A DNA stretch of 64,000 nucleotides. It comes from Sarcocystis neurona. Lineage: Eukaryota; Apicomplexa; Conoidasida; Eucoccidiorida; Sarcocystidae. The position numbers and the translations under genes were made by a program. This document shows positions 24,209 through 36,135 of this stretch, piece by piece (the first letter of the stretch is position 1; the number at the start of each line of letters is the position of its first letter). The DNA lies in assembly GCA_000727475.1 (NCBI GenBank), contig KL647290.1:3545373-3609372 (forward strand), read 5' to 3'. The notes under the pieces were generated by a model. The model ran no database searches. It was not told where the DNA came from and worked only from the letters and a program-made list of their open reading frames with translations.

Positions 24209-26470
24209 TCATCGACTTCTCTTTGCTCGTTTAGCCCCTCTGCCTGTAACTCCCCCCAACCCGAAGGAATCGAGCGCCGACGACTCACTCGATTGGTTTA
24301 GCTCCTCCTTGTGCTTGTACGACGTCTCTCCGAGTTCGCCTTTTTCGTCTCCTTCTCTTCCAGCTTCTTCTGTATCTCGGTTACCCCTGAAAGGTTGCCG
24401 TCGACGCACTGTATACTGTTCATTACTCTTGTTGACTTTAGCATTTGCTTTGCTGCCTTGTTCCTCAATCCCCGTGACGCTGCCGCTGGTGAACAAATTT
24501 CCTCCCTCTAATGTCCTCCTAAACCGCTCTTCTTGTCTACTGCCTTCTTCAGCCGGCGCACGAATATACGCCGTCGCCGGTCTAGCATCCACTGCTTGAG
24601 CGGCCGACATATTTACACCGTCCCCTCGTTGTTCGACTCTGCTGGGCCGTTCCGCTAAACCACTTAGCTGTTTAGGACTCCCTTCAGTGTATACCAAGGC
24701 CCTCGGGCCCGTTGAATCTGCCTCAGAAGCACCAGGACGCAGCAGAGCCTCGGCCTGAGGAGCACTTCTTGACTCAGTTAGTTGTACGGAGCTTTTGACT
24801 GCAGCACTCAACAACGGCCCAGTTAAAGATGGTTTTCCGTCTGTCACACTGTCTGACCACTCTGTACCCAAGGTATCACTTGCCTGCTGCCCTTGGCTGC
24901 TTCCCCAGTGTTGCTGCTCCTGAGTACTACCTGGAGAAGGCGGCTGCACAGCCGCCTGCTTCCACGCCCTGTCGCCTTCCATTGTCACGTTAGCCTCATA
25001 AAATTTCTGTGAGTATATACCTGCATCCGTCTCTGTAGTTGCACCAGCTGTCACTGCTCCTGCTCTGCGCAGAGCCGAATGAGGGCTTGCTACAGCCTCT
25101 TGCTGCGCTGCCTCACTCACCCCAGCACCCCCTCTTCGATCAGAAACGGCAACCGCCGACGCGACGAGTGGCAGCTTGAGCTGTGGAGTATCGGGGAGGG
25201 GTGGCCCTCCCTCTAACAAGGCAGAAATAGCTTGATTAATGGCTCCTCCCCCGCCCCCTTGTCTCCTTCCTGAAAAATTTGGCTTTTCAATAAACTGATC
25301 GATAACAACCCCATGCTGCTGCACTAGCGTCGTGATGGCAGCTAGCTCGTTGCGAATATCTTGCACGCTTGCCTGCAGTGCAGAAATTTCTTCGCCGTAA
25401 GGCCGAGCACCTATGCGAGCCAGTACAGCACTGACCACATCATTAGAGTCACTCAACGCCTCGCCCCTGTTTGCTGCCACTTCATCTTGGTGGGCACCAT
25501 AGTACGCGGACGAAGCGCCAACACCGTCGAACAGAATACGTCGCATCATCCACATGAACAACAGACAGAACACGCAAATCAAAGCGAGTACCACACAACG
25601 ACAAAACCCGACACCGGCAGGGGAAGCAACAGCAGTAGAAACAGCAGCGCTACTTCGTCCTGACGCTTCGCGCCCTGCGACTACCAGTCCAGCATCCTTC
25701 TTCCTATTGCTACAAGGAACGACATAATGGCGATTGTGACTCGTAGAAAACACCGATCGAACGGCCTGAGTAACCCGTGCTGCTGCTCCTGTTGCTGGTG
25801 CTGCAGGGCGACCTCCCTCTGCCTTTTCCTCCGTTTTGTCTCGCGTCGTCGGCAGCAGCAAACTACGCACAGCAGACAAAACTCCACCGGCAGTAAACGC
25901 GTCCTCAGGATTGTCTCTGCTTCCATTGAAAGGTGCAATTTTAACGGAAATTCCCTCGTCTGTTGGAACAACGCCTGCTGGCGAGAGCACAGGAGGGTCA
26001 CGAGAGGAGGACGACGAAGAAGAGGCGGAACCGACACCCGAAGCACGTGAGAAGGAAGATGAGGCACCGGACGAGGAAACTACAGGAAGTTCTGTCTCTG
26101 AGCCAGCACGGGAGAGTATCCGACTGCGCGAACGCGTCTCTGTTGCGTGAGCACTCGTGACTCCTGACTGACTTTTTTTGTGGAAAAGACCCTCCTCGCC
26201 GGTGGCAGAGACAGAAGCTGCCGTTGTAGCGGGAGACACAGCGACCGCGTCATCTGCTGAAAAACCTTGAGAACCGCGCGCGTCATACGAAGACGACGGG
26301 TTTGACGATAAAGCTATCTGACGTATTATTACGTGCAACTTACTGTGAGACGGCCAGCTACTAACGAAACATTCTTGCGAACAGAAAAACGACGTACGAC
26401 CGTACTCTGAACATTTCGGACAACAGAGACGAGAGGAAGTCTCCTCTCCACATCCTTGGCAGTTCACCAT
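24209..26470 (-). CDS. C6H2 zinc-finger membrane protein, 753 aa, single exon
   Basis: An uninterrupted frame. I chose the ATG at 26470, just before the zinc finger, over an in-frame ATG 17 codons upstream. Residues 4-46 hold Cys4, Cys7, Cys17, Cys20, Cys30, Cys34, His42 and His46, the pattern of the C6H2 finger at the N-terminus of methionine aminopeptidase 1 (SYFCSQECF-like core: FFCSQECFVSSW). There is no peptidase domain. A Ser/Ala-rich linker leads to one hydrophobic segment at about residues 285-310 (VVLALICVFCLLFMW followed by MMRR), then a short coiled coil at about 357-393 (EEISALQASVQDIRNELAA). The last 350 residues are disordered, Ser/Gln/Glu-rich, and end in basic residues (GRGAKRAKRSR). 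A single membrane pass followed by a coiled coil resembles peroxin PEX14, but the PEX14 N-terminal domain is not seen. Function unknown. Confidence 0.85.
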   Translation of the reverse strand: MVNCQGCGEETSSRLCCPKCSEYGRTSFFCSQECFVSSWPSHSKLHVIIRQIALSSNPSSSYDARGSQGFSADDAVAVSPATTAASVSATGEEGLFHKKSQSGVTSAHATETRSRSRILSRAGSETELPVVSSSGASSSFSRASGVGSASSSSSSSRDPPVLSPAGVVPTDEGISVKIAPFNGSRDNPEDAFTAGGVLSAVRSLLLPTTRDKTEEKAEGGRPAAPATGAAARVTQAVRSVFSTSHNRHYVVPCSNRKKDAGLVVAGREASGRSSAAVSTAVASPAGVGFCRCVVLALICVFCLLFMWMMRRILFDGVGASSAYYGAHQDEVAANRGEALSDSNDVVSAVLARIGARPYGEEISALQASVQDIRNELAAITTLVQQHGVVIDQFIEKPNFSGRRQGGGGGAINQAISALLEGGPPLPDTPQLKLPLVASAVAVSDRRGGAGVSEAAQQEAVASPHSALRRAGAVTAGATTETDAGIYSQKFYEANVTMEGDRAWKQAAVQPPSPGSTQEQQHWGSSQGQQASDTLGTEWSDSVTDGKPSLTGPLLSAAVKSSVQLTESRSAPQAEALLRPGASEADSTGPRALVYTEGSPKQLSGLAERPSRVEQRGDGVNMSAAQAVDARPATAYIRAPAEEGSRQEERFRRTLEGGNLFTSGSVTGIEEQGSKANAKVNKSNEQYTVRRRQPFRGNRDTEEAGREGDEKGELGETSYKHKEELNQSSESSALDSFGLGGVTGRGAKRAKRSR

Positions 26471-29335
26471 CGCGTGTGAAGGGCAGGGGCTAGAAATTAC
26501 GGGGACACAAATAGTAAACACAAAAACTGGCCCGAAGCGGTGTCATCGGCCCCACAAGTCAAAAGGCGCGGCAGGGACCAGCAACATCAGCACACTCACA
26601 GCGTAACAACGGGTGGAGAGAGGAACACGACCATATAGCGCCACGTGACAGAGCCACAGCGCAGGCGAGTCGTTATCGTCGCTGACGACAGCGACATAAA
26701 ATAAAAACAGCAACACTTTACAGCAGTGGCGGGAGGATGAGTAAACTGCAGAGCGTAGCCCTTAGTAAAGAGGCGAGATGTGAATGAGACTCGCTGCGAA
26801 AGAAAGGAGCATTAGCACACAGAAGAGGAGGCGTATACACGGGCAACGGCCGAGAGAGTAGCCGTTGCCAGTGGAAGGCCGCCTGAAGACAGCAGTGACT
26901 CACATACGCGCATGAGCGGCACCAGCCACACTAGCGGTTCCAGCTACGGACAACACCGTCAATCGACAGTAACTAGAACGCAGAACAAGAACAAAAGGTG
27001 CAAAGTTATGATAGCAAATCTACTTGAGGTCTACCTGCGCCTCCAGGTGACAAGCAGCACTGAAAAATGGTCTTTTCTGCTGGCGCCCATTCAGCCGCCT
27101 TGACCAGCTGCGCGGAGGAAAAATGGTCACACATTTGATACCGTTTCTGTTCCTGAGGCGGTCGCTAGTGGAGTTGCTATTGGGGCTGCTCCACTGCTGC
27201 CTATTTTACTCTTAATGCCCTTGGCGCCGCAGTGGTTACTCGTGTAACTGTTGTGTCGCTGCGTGTGTCGCTGTTGCTGGATTTGGTGTCTCAAGTCGCC
27301 TGCTAGCGCCCTGAAGCGATCCGGTTCGCATAGTAACTGGAGAAAGGAACCGAAAGCAGCTCCTGGTGAATTGCCGCGCGCAAGTTCAAACGTACGGGTC
27401 TTTACGTTCTTCCTGCTGCCTCTGCCCGTTCATTCTATACATACTGCGTGCACCGAAGTGAATTTTACATGCACGAAGCACGCCGAATGATGCCGCGCCA
27501 ATACATATTCTCTACTTCGCGAGAATATAATGCAGACGGACCCACGTACATATGTATAGTTGTGTCAAAGGATTTCTGCACCCGAACGCCCTCCGTCATG
27601 TTTGAACCGTCCAAGTAAAGACATCTCTTCAGTAGCCCACGGCACGCGAATATGGCTGCACTTGAAAACGACGAAAAAAGAAGTACCAGAATTCGTGTTC
27701 AGGTTTTTTCACATAGGTCCAATATCAGTGAAGCTTTGCACGTTCTGTTGTGTTTGCGCGGCCTTCCTTGTTGCGCTGACGGCGCGGGCAGTGTGTTAAC
27801 AGCGAAGGTCGGCGGAAGACGAGCCACTCCTGCGTGACGAAAAAGTACGTGAACGTCTAACACTTGAATTCCAACACAAGACGCCTTTGCGTGGTTCATG
27901 GTCGGAGGATGGAACAAGTGGAATTCTGGTTACGTCGTGGCGGTAGCCCTTTCCGGATGTACAGGATCCCTTTCCGTCAACAATGCGTAACCTGAAAAAC
28001 AACTCTAGCTTCGCTTCAGACAGATGAACTTACATATGCACCATTGCGTGCAACCAAGGGGGTTCAAGTAGTTTGCGTGTGCCCTTACGTAGGTATGCAT
28101 ACTCCACATACACGTGTACACTTACTTGCATATAGGTGTACATACGCACCGGTGGGCATTCAGAAGGTACCACACCACTATACAGGCAACTAGGGAAACA
28201 CGGACTCTTTGCACGTGCAACAAACGGACTGACGCCGCTACGTCCCCCCACACCGTGGTCACCTATATTCATTTACTAAACAAGGTCCAGACGCATGCGA
28301 CTGCGACTACATACCTCTGCATGCATCTCCCTGTCTTCCCCTCTGTCTCTTTACACATATGTACAAAGACAGGAAAGCCTCCTCACGCGTGGATGTGCAG
28401 CTGCACGCTTGGACTCGTGCCCCCTTGGTGACCCCACCATGCATAGATACTGCAGTATACCGCATAAAGCAAAGGTGATACCAACCTGCTGCCACGGAGT
28501 GAACACAACTCTCAGCAGTGCTTTGCTCTAGAGTTGATTTCCTCGGTTTTTTGAGACGGGGAGTTGTTTTTTCTTCGCAACTAATGAATCACGTGCCTCA
28601 AGAACGACGATGTCGGAAAAGGTGTTAGAATTAATACAGGAGAAGCCTGAGTGCATTTCCCTTGACAACAAACTAAAAATGTGTTGTTCACGTAAAGGAT
28701 CTTTCGCGTTAAGTCATCAAAGCAAAACCTGCGTCTGACGGTCAGCGTGGTGTCGACTTCGGCAGTACAAACATCACAAAACTTCACCACACTTTCCTCT
28801 ACGGATAATTCTGCCTACATGACAGATGAAAAGATAACAGAGAGCAACACTTAATACTATTTCTGAGGCTGACGAAACTTGTGCAGAAGGGAGTACCGGA
28901 GAGCAACTTGCAACAAATGGAACTACTGCAGGAAAGAAGGAGACGAACAACATGCATTCCCTTCTGCCGTTTATGTGGTGCATGGGAAGCACTGGCTGCA
29001 GCAACGCAGAATGAAAACAACCACACGAAACAGCAGCAGTGAAGGCATCGACAGCAACCACGGAGGACAGATGACTGAACGTTATCGTTTTATATTCGTT
29101 TTCACGAAAAAAAGGCACAGAGGGTTCATGTGAGAACGAAATTCGTTCCCACTCTGCAACCGTCTTATTCCTGCCACAGTGCGTTGCCTGCCGCAGTGGC
29201 TGGCCACTACCACGTGTTCGTTTCGGCGGTAGAGGACTCACAACTCGGCAGCACACGACGGCCCATGCATATCTCGGATCTTCAGTGCACGACAGGGAAA
29301 TATAATTGGTCACGGCGAGATGGAATGAAAAACGA

Positions 29336-29455
29336 GAAGCAGGCAGCTGAAGCACTGCGAATGTTCTCTGTAAGGATGTATCAACACCTTGTTTAGAAGC
29401 AGCCAGCTGAAGCCCTCTGAATGTCTTTTATAGGATGTTTCAACACCTTGTCGCA
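29336..29455. repeat. Tandem duplication, 2 x 60 bp
   Basis: Copies start at 29336 and 29396. Both contain AGAAGCAG, CAGCTGAAGC, TGAATGT or CGAATGT, and TCAACACCTTGT at identical offsets, with scattered substitutions. Confidence 0.85.
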
Positions 29456-31683
29456 GGCGTGTTGCCGGAACTGAGGGTGGTGGAAATCACACGTTTCCAA
29501 CTGCGAGAAAAGAAGTGCCTATAGAAAGCGTCGACGCGAAAATCCGGAACGGTTCGAGTAATACGGGACACAGAAGGACGGAAAGACGGCACGGGCAAGA
29601 CGGTAAACAGCGGGCAGCAGAAGGGGTGAATCAAACACGGAAGGAGTCAGAAAACAAGAGTGGAGAAAAAAAGGAACAGAGAATGGAAAAGTGAGCTCTT
29701 GAAGAGTTCACGACGCCTTCATTCTGGCGACATGGCCGTGCTCGGCGCGGCGCCGCATGCGCCAAGTGAAGCTGCGCCACGAATGTAGTAGAGACGGTAT
29801 TGTGTGCGGTCAGCACAGCGTCCAACACCTCAAGGTGTGGAGATGGGAGCATGTCTCTGGATACGAAGCTCCGATAGATTACACGCTAGCGCATGTCTAC
29901 TTAAGACATTCTCTCACGTGTCAATATCGTACTACCGTCTTTCACGACACGACAGTGCCAGTGTAGGGCAGTGATCCGCAGTTGTCTTTAGAAATACGTG
30001 CAGGTCAATTGCATGGTTGCACGCAGCTTCCTTGCTACCTTTGATTCTTCAGCAAATGTGGACTGCAGCAGCTCACCAGTGGTGACTTGCGTTTATCTGC
30101 CGCATTCTGTGAACCTAAAGACTAAAGGGCCTTGTTTGGAAACACGTGCACACCAACGGAAGTTCTGTACACACGGACGCGTAGGGGTGTGGTCCATCAG
30201 TGACGTCAAATTATATAGAATCAGACGTGCGATGCAGCAGTTCATTCTCCAGTGGAATAATGGGCATCACGCGCATGGGCAAGATTTTACAACTGTCTAA
30301 AGCGCGTGTAACAAGTGTACTAGTCTGCAGTGAAAGACGTCAGTCTGTTCATATGTTCTGTCTTACTAGTAAAAGACACTTGGGGTGCACCTGTACTATC
30401 ACTTGTGAAGCTGCAGGCATAATACTGGCATAGAATTACTGTCGCAAAGAAAAAAGGATGGCTGCAATGCCACATACACCTGTAGAGTAGGAATTAACGT
30501 CATGGATATCTATATACGTGACTATAAAAACGCATGTGTTTTGCTGTCATTTGTCACTGAGTGGATGTTCACTTATATCTATGTACAGCACGCGGCTTCC
30601 CTGATACCTCTGCTGCGGACGCCAGTGTAACACTTTCTGAATGACTCCGCTGCTGCGGCAGTGTCCGGCCGAAAGAAGGAGAGATCAAGGAAAGAAAAAT
30701 CTAGTCAAGTAGAAGGAGCGAAGTAACACCACAAGAGAGCGAAATAACTACCTTACTCGCCTGGGTTACCGACGACTTCATCTCCACTCTTTTGGTGGGA
30801 CCGAAAGATCCATATCTTTATAATTTCGCGGACACTTCGCAGGGTCAACCTGTCCTACTACTCCGTCGTGTTAATACTCGACGAAACAGAAAGCTCTCGA
30901 AATAGTCTACTGCCACTCTAGCGACAGCAAAGGCAAGCGCTTCCTGTGCTGACCAATGAAAAAATTAACCAGCAGTAAACCCTGTAGCTTCCCATCTACA
31001 GGGAGACCGAAAGCAGACGGCACACTTGATCAGGTCCGTGACGATGGTGAGGCCTACGACTACGGAAATTTTTTGTTAGTGATGGTACTTAATTTATGGC
31101 AGCACGTGATCTCAACAGTGAAGGCGTGTCTACGGTGTACGTCATGTACGTCCTGACGCGGGTTACTCAAAGACACGAAGTATTGCTGTTGTCTTTGGCG
31201 ATTTGAAAGACGCATTCCTGTGTGGTCAACGGCATCGTCTACTTTGAAATACAGGCGAGAAAGACGGTCATGCTACATGCTTTTCACCACTCTTTTGTGC
31301 GCGGTAAGACACGTGCGCATGTGCACACACATCCCCCACCGCTGATGCAGTATCTCATACACTCGTACGGATGCGTGGGCATACAGGTTTATACAAACAC
31401 AAAATTGTGTGTGTGCTTGCGCATGGTAACTAGCTGACCTCCGTTATACATACGTGTGTGTAGCAATATATCATATATATATGTATATTCAAACTACAGG
31501 TGTTATCACACACGTGCCAGAGTTGCTTCAGGCATGCCTTCTATAAGTGTGTATGTATAAATTCGTCTCTGGGGGCCTGTGCGTGGTTTTCTCTGACTTG
31601 CGTGCAGTACGTGCATACCACGTAAAACTTCCTCAATCTACGTGTATATGTGTATATATGTACGTACGGTTACCTCAACAGAT

Positions 31684-31905
31684 ATACATGTATATACACA
31701 TGGATATAATATATATATATGTATATATATACTCCACCAGGCAGCTCTAACCATCGGCGCAGTTACGCGATCACAGCTAATCACACACACACACACACAC
31801 ACACATGGAAACGTGCATGCACATAATAAAAATATATATACACTCCATGAGGCGGAGCTAGCCACCGGCGCATATCCATTCACACATACATATGGAAATG
31901 TGGAT
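31684..31905. repeat. Microsatellites with a duplicated block
   Basis: A TA run, a (CA) run at about 31782-31803, and two copies of a block containing ACTCCA, AGGC, GAGCTA or CTCTAA and CGGCGCA, at about 31730-31765 and 31839-31875. The order TATATA, block, CACACA, CATGGAAA is repeated. Confidence 0.7.
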
Positions 31906-31952
31906 GTATATATGTAAGTATCTCTGTGTGTACTCCTCGTTGGCAACGATGT

Positions 31953-32174
31953 CTACTTTGGGATACACGGATGGCCACGATCTGACTCATCCGTGCCTTT
32001 TGGGGCTGCTTCTGTGGAAGGAGACATGTGATACGACCAAATACCAAGACGGGTGAGTCGAGGACGGATAAAAGCTCGCATTCCTTCTCTTGCTTTACTG
32101 AGCACACTGACGTAGCTGAGCTCCCAGGCTGATCTTCCAATGTAACGCGCCTCTGCACGACACCCTTGTGCTGC
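31953..32174 (-). CDS. Terminal exon of an unknown gene
   Basis: A CAG acceptor at 32175 opens a phase-0 frame of 73 codons to the stop at 31953. It starts AAQGCRAEARYIGRSAWELS and continues with basic, amphipathic sequence (KAREGMRAFIRPRLTRLG). It reads well as protein but has no recognised domain. The upstream exons were not identified; they could lie at 32.2-32.9 kb or further right. Confidence 0.4.
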   Translation of the reverse strand, partial: AAQGCRAEARYIGRSAWELSYVSVLSKAREGMRAFIRPRLTRLGIWSYHMSPSTEAAPKGTDESDRGHPCIPK

Positions 32175-32946
32175 CTGCATAGGATGTACACTTACGGAGT
32201 TGCTCCTGCTTCTGGTATGTGTTTGTTTATGCTGTAAATCCAGGCCGCTTGCGCATTCTGCACGCTTACGCTGTTCACTTACCTACTGATACATGCCGTG
32301 CGGATACGTTCGAAGTCCAGTTCTTCACGTCATTGCAGTATCCAGTGAGTTTACCTGTCTTACAATTTCCTTGTCAAACTGCAGACTGATTCTTCATGTA
32401 GAATGCTTCTCTACGCGTTTTGCGTAACCTCAACTGCATTATCTAATCGCATTAGTACTTTGAGCAGTTTACATCTACATACAGGTCGGCGTTTACGCAT
32501 TTCAAATTCTACTACGTGTGCGTGTCTCGAAACGGTGAATGTACCAAGTTGTCTCCGCTCCTCCTTCTTGCACTTCTATAAACTTTCCTAATTAGCACCT
32601 CGAGGTTTCAACACAAACGCAGTTATCACATTATGACACGACGGGAAACGCACGCCAAAACGGCGGTCACTTGCAACTTGAGCACACTTCACAAAAGTGC
32701 CGATACAGATGTATGATATATTTCTACGTACACACATTTGTACACGCATAGGTCACCGATAACAACGTCGGCGAAAATATAGATGTGCAAATTTGCGTAG
32801 ATACTTAACGTAGTCCGTACATACGTATGGACACGTAAACGTGTGAAGCGATATGTACATATATATATATATATATGAGTACATACACGGAGACACACCA
32901 GAACGAAACTCGCACATGTATTTTGTCGCTACCCAGGCTTCAAGAA

Positions 32947-33080
32947 TCACGACAGTACAGATTGTAATCCTTTAAACTTTCGGAAGGGGTTCAAATACCG
33001 TGCTGTGTTGAGATTATCGAGGTGTGGGACACGCGGAAACTTTTCTTTCGAAATCCCACACAAAAACGCCTGGCGCGCCT
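32947..33080 (-). CDS. Terminal exon of an unknown gene
   Basis: A minus-strand frame ending in TGA at 32947 reads EARQAFLCGISKEKFPRVPH and then LDNLNTARYLNPFRKFKGLQ. Acceptors at 33081, 33079 or 33070 could open it. It lies downstream of the cox2a exon on the same strand and may be its last exon, but no linking exon was proved. The overlapping frame 32991-33173 is less convincing. Confidence 0.4.
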
Positions 33081-34533
33081 CTGCGTTTTCAAGCGAGAGT
33101 GTCGATCATGCAAAAATGCAACACCCTTTCGCGCTACGTTGTGAGTAGAGAGTGACGCAGCACATGGATACAACCACTGTTAATATATCTGTCGTGCAGC
33201 TAGGGCTGCACTTTCTGTTGGAGTGGAATACCGGGTTGTTGGCTCTGCAACTGCATGCTATCGCAGTCCAAGGCTCTTCTGCGAGTCACGCGCATGATAC
33301 CTTCTGGAGCACGGCAACTGGAGGGAAGCCGTCAAGCGATTTCTCAACTAGTGCCTGCTGGCTTCAAGACTAATGGCAGCCTCCCTTACAGCGCTGCTAG
33401 TCTCTACAGGTGCACCGTCTGCCGGTGAGAACGAGCAGAACAGCCGTTGCCGCTGTACGATAACAACTGGAACAACTGATTAACAGCAACGTCTCCCACC
33501 GGATAACCTTGGCTCAGCAGCACTGGAACTCCAGTACACCGAATTATACTGCAGTTTTCCAACACTCCTGCTGACAAAAAGTGGCATTATTGTCCTTCGG
33601 AAAATGTACCCGTGCACGAGATGTATTTATTTTTTAATGCGGAAGCTGTCAGCGAAAACCTGTCTCCCCTGATATGAAACTTCACGACGTGTGTGAATGA
33701 TCACTATTAACAATGGAGCTGACAGCTACTACTGTGACGATAAGCACTATTAATGCGGCCGCAGTACCACGTCCAATGGGGCCTGTACTATGAATCCAAT
33801 GTCACCTCTCGTTCCTGTTGCTGGTATACTAGTGCACAATATTTTTACACAGACATCAACGTTGGAGAAGTGTCCATGCTGGTTTTTTCCCTGAAATAAT
33901 TCCGGGTACTTTGAAAATGATGTTTTCTGGCATTGTCCCTAGTTTCTTCTTCTCATTTTCATCATTCCTCCTACACAAACGCAGCATATGTGTTTTTACA
34001 CAACTTTCATTTTACTCCCTGTCACTCGAATAAAAACGGATCATGCACACGGCTGAACACCCGGGTCACAGCCTCTTCGAACTCTCCAACGAGCGACCTG
34101 TGCAGGTCTGGAAACTGATTTGTCGTTTACAAATGCACACTCGTGTAGCCTCATTTCATAATCTCTATTCGGGTGTCCTCTCAGTTACCACCTGGCTTAG
34201 GACTGGGACCGATGAAAGTATCCGCGTCGTTGTGATTGTGTAGTGAAGTCTGCTCCACGATTTTGAAAAACGCTTCTCCGCAGACGTATGTGCAAAATAT
34301 CACTTTGCAGTATATTACCTTTATTCTTACTGCATTTACGACTAAGAACATTACACAGAGCCATCCAGTGACGCCCATCCTACTGCGTGCTTTCCATATG
34401 GACCTTAAGTAACGGTTCACACAGGCCTCCTTTGCCATGCTTGCAATTTTTCATTAACGCAGATTTCGGACGTTATCTTGATTTCCTTGATTTCCTTATA
34501 TTCTTGATTTCAGTCCCCACATGACAGTGGTAA

Positions 34534-34978
34534 CAATAAATATCATCCACATGACTTGGTGGTTGTGAATATTAATTAAAGCCTCTGCCATTGGTGCTGC
34601 GGGGTCGTGGCCACCCATCCACATTCGCCAGTTCTCGTGGTGATCATTTCTAGCGGGTGGTGCAGAGGCGCGGCAGCGACGCATGCGCATAGCCGCAGCA
34701 ACCGCACTGACTCTTGCAGCAGCGGCACTACCTGCAGTAGCACCGGCCGCGGGAGCTCCGGGACTACCGCCACCACCAGTAGACGAGGGCAGATCTCTTC
34801 TTCGAGCTAAAAAGTTAGAGAAACAGCCGCTGGCAGCAGGGGGGTAAAATCTGCCGCATGCATACATAGGGTCGACTGCAGCAGGGGCAGACCCAGAGGA
34901 CGGCCGCGTAGACGGAAACATTATCTGCGGTAGACATAGAGAGAGGCGAGACAACAAATTCTTCAAAGTACTGATCAC
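34534..34978 (-). CDS. cox2a: Cytochrome c oxidase subunit 2, N-terminal half (nuclear cox2a), first exon
   Basis: Encodes the N-terminal part of subunit 2 of mitochondrial respiratory complex IV, imported into the inner membrane. From the ATG at 34978 about 100 residues form a Ser/Ala/Arg-rich leader typical of a mitochondrial presequence plus spacer (SRLSLCLPQ, ARRRDLPSS). Residues 125-154 read DPAAPMAEALINIHNHQ followed by a hydrophobic span (MIFIVTTVMW). This matches the start of COX2, where Asp-Pro-Ala-x-Pro, a Glu, and Leu/Ile-His precede the first transmembrane helix. The copper-binding half is absent, as expected for cox2a, whose partner cox2b is a separate gene. The frame stops seven codons after the helix start of the loop, so the exon probably ends near 34534 (possible donor GTGGGG); the exon with the second helix was not found. 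A truncated copy is the alternative. Confidence 0.6.
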
Positions 34979-36135
34979 ACTGCGTCATACAAATAAATGT
35001 AGTACACACATGTACGCATACTGATGGATGTGTAGTTTGTATGGTGAATACAGAAACACACGAAGGCGGATAATCAGAAAACGGCAGCGCAGCGGCAGCA
35101 ACATGTAACAAACAGGTTTCCACCCACACACTCCAGCTTGAGGTGGAGAAACAGATTTGTCGCCTTGTCCGTCTGTCCTTACGTACATGAACTCAAAGAT
35201 ACACAAAAGCATATACTCACACAGATACGAACGTATAGGTCAGCGGCAGAAATGTGGCACCAACCTTCACCGATACGTCTGTACGCGTACATACGCATGT
35301 ATATTTATATGTATGCAAAGTGTCTCGATTTCGCGGAACCTATAAAGGCGTATGTGTGATTCGCACAGGACCCTTACGAAGTAAGACTAACCCCACTCAA
35401 ACAAAAAACAAACATGCAGAAAAACTTCCTTTGAAAGGGAGATATCCTCAAGACGTGCCTTCGTGAAAAAGACGAGCGGACTTCACCTTTAATTGACATA
35501 CGGAGACGTCTTATCCACTATACACAAAACAGTCACGTATCCGTAAGCAGCACGCTGGTACGGGACGAAATTCTGAAGTGAATACAGACACGTATATATA
35601 CGCTCCGATATCAGTACCACTGCTGCAGGCGACCACAGGAAACACGTGACCTCGTCGCTCGAACGTGTCCCCACGATCGTAGGCGATCGTAGCCTTCTCG
35701 CTGTCTACGTTAATTTCTCTTTCTTCAGACGTATACGCATACACACATATGTACACTTCACGTTTTTGTTTCTTCCTCTCTCTCTGTATCTCCATACGTA
35801 TTATGGGTGTACAAATGTATATACACACCTCGTGTACAGGCGTGAAGCCGCGCGCACGCAGAACCCCCGCACATACACGCATTCACGTGTGTACACGTAC
35901 ACATGTGTGTAAACGAACTGTGGAATACAAGTGGTTCCACGAAGGTACGTGTCTTTGCCTTTACAGCGCAAGCAACTACTGAAAAGTGAGGCCACTGGAG
36001 ATACTGTCGGTGTACCCCTACGGGTGTGAGCGAGTTGTGTACCCTTACCTTCACAAAATATCCAGCACCACGCAAGCGTACGAAAATCTACTTGAACACA
36101 CGTGCGTCAGACCCTCAACAACTGCTACTGCGTAA

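Larger units (their letters stand above)
26522..31952. other. Long region without an assigned gene
   Basis: The part next to 26522 is presumably the promoter and 5' UTR of the zinc-finger gene. The rest holds a 60-bp tandem duplication, CA/TA microsatellites near 31480-31900, and short frames such as 27652-27837 plus (starts MAALENDEKRSTRIRVQ) and 30956-31156 plus, none with a recognisable domain or consistent splice partner. Real small exons could be hidden here. Confidence 0.45.

Noticed and set aside
28774..29355. 193-codon minus-strand ORF
   Set aside because: Cys/Val/Ser-rich with no domain, and part overlaps the 60-bp duplication; no splice or homology support.
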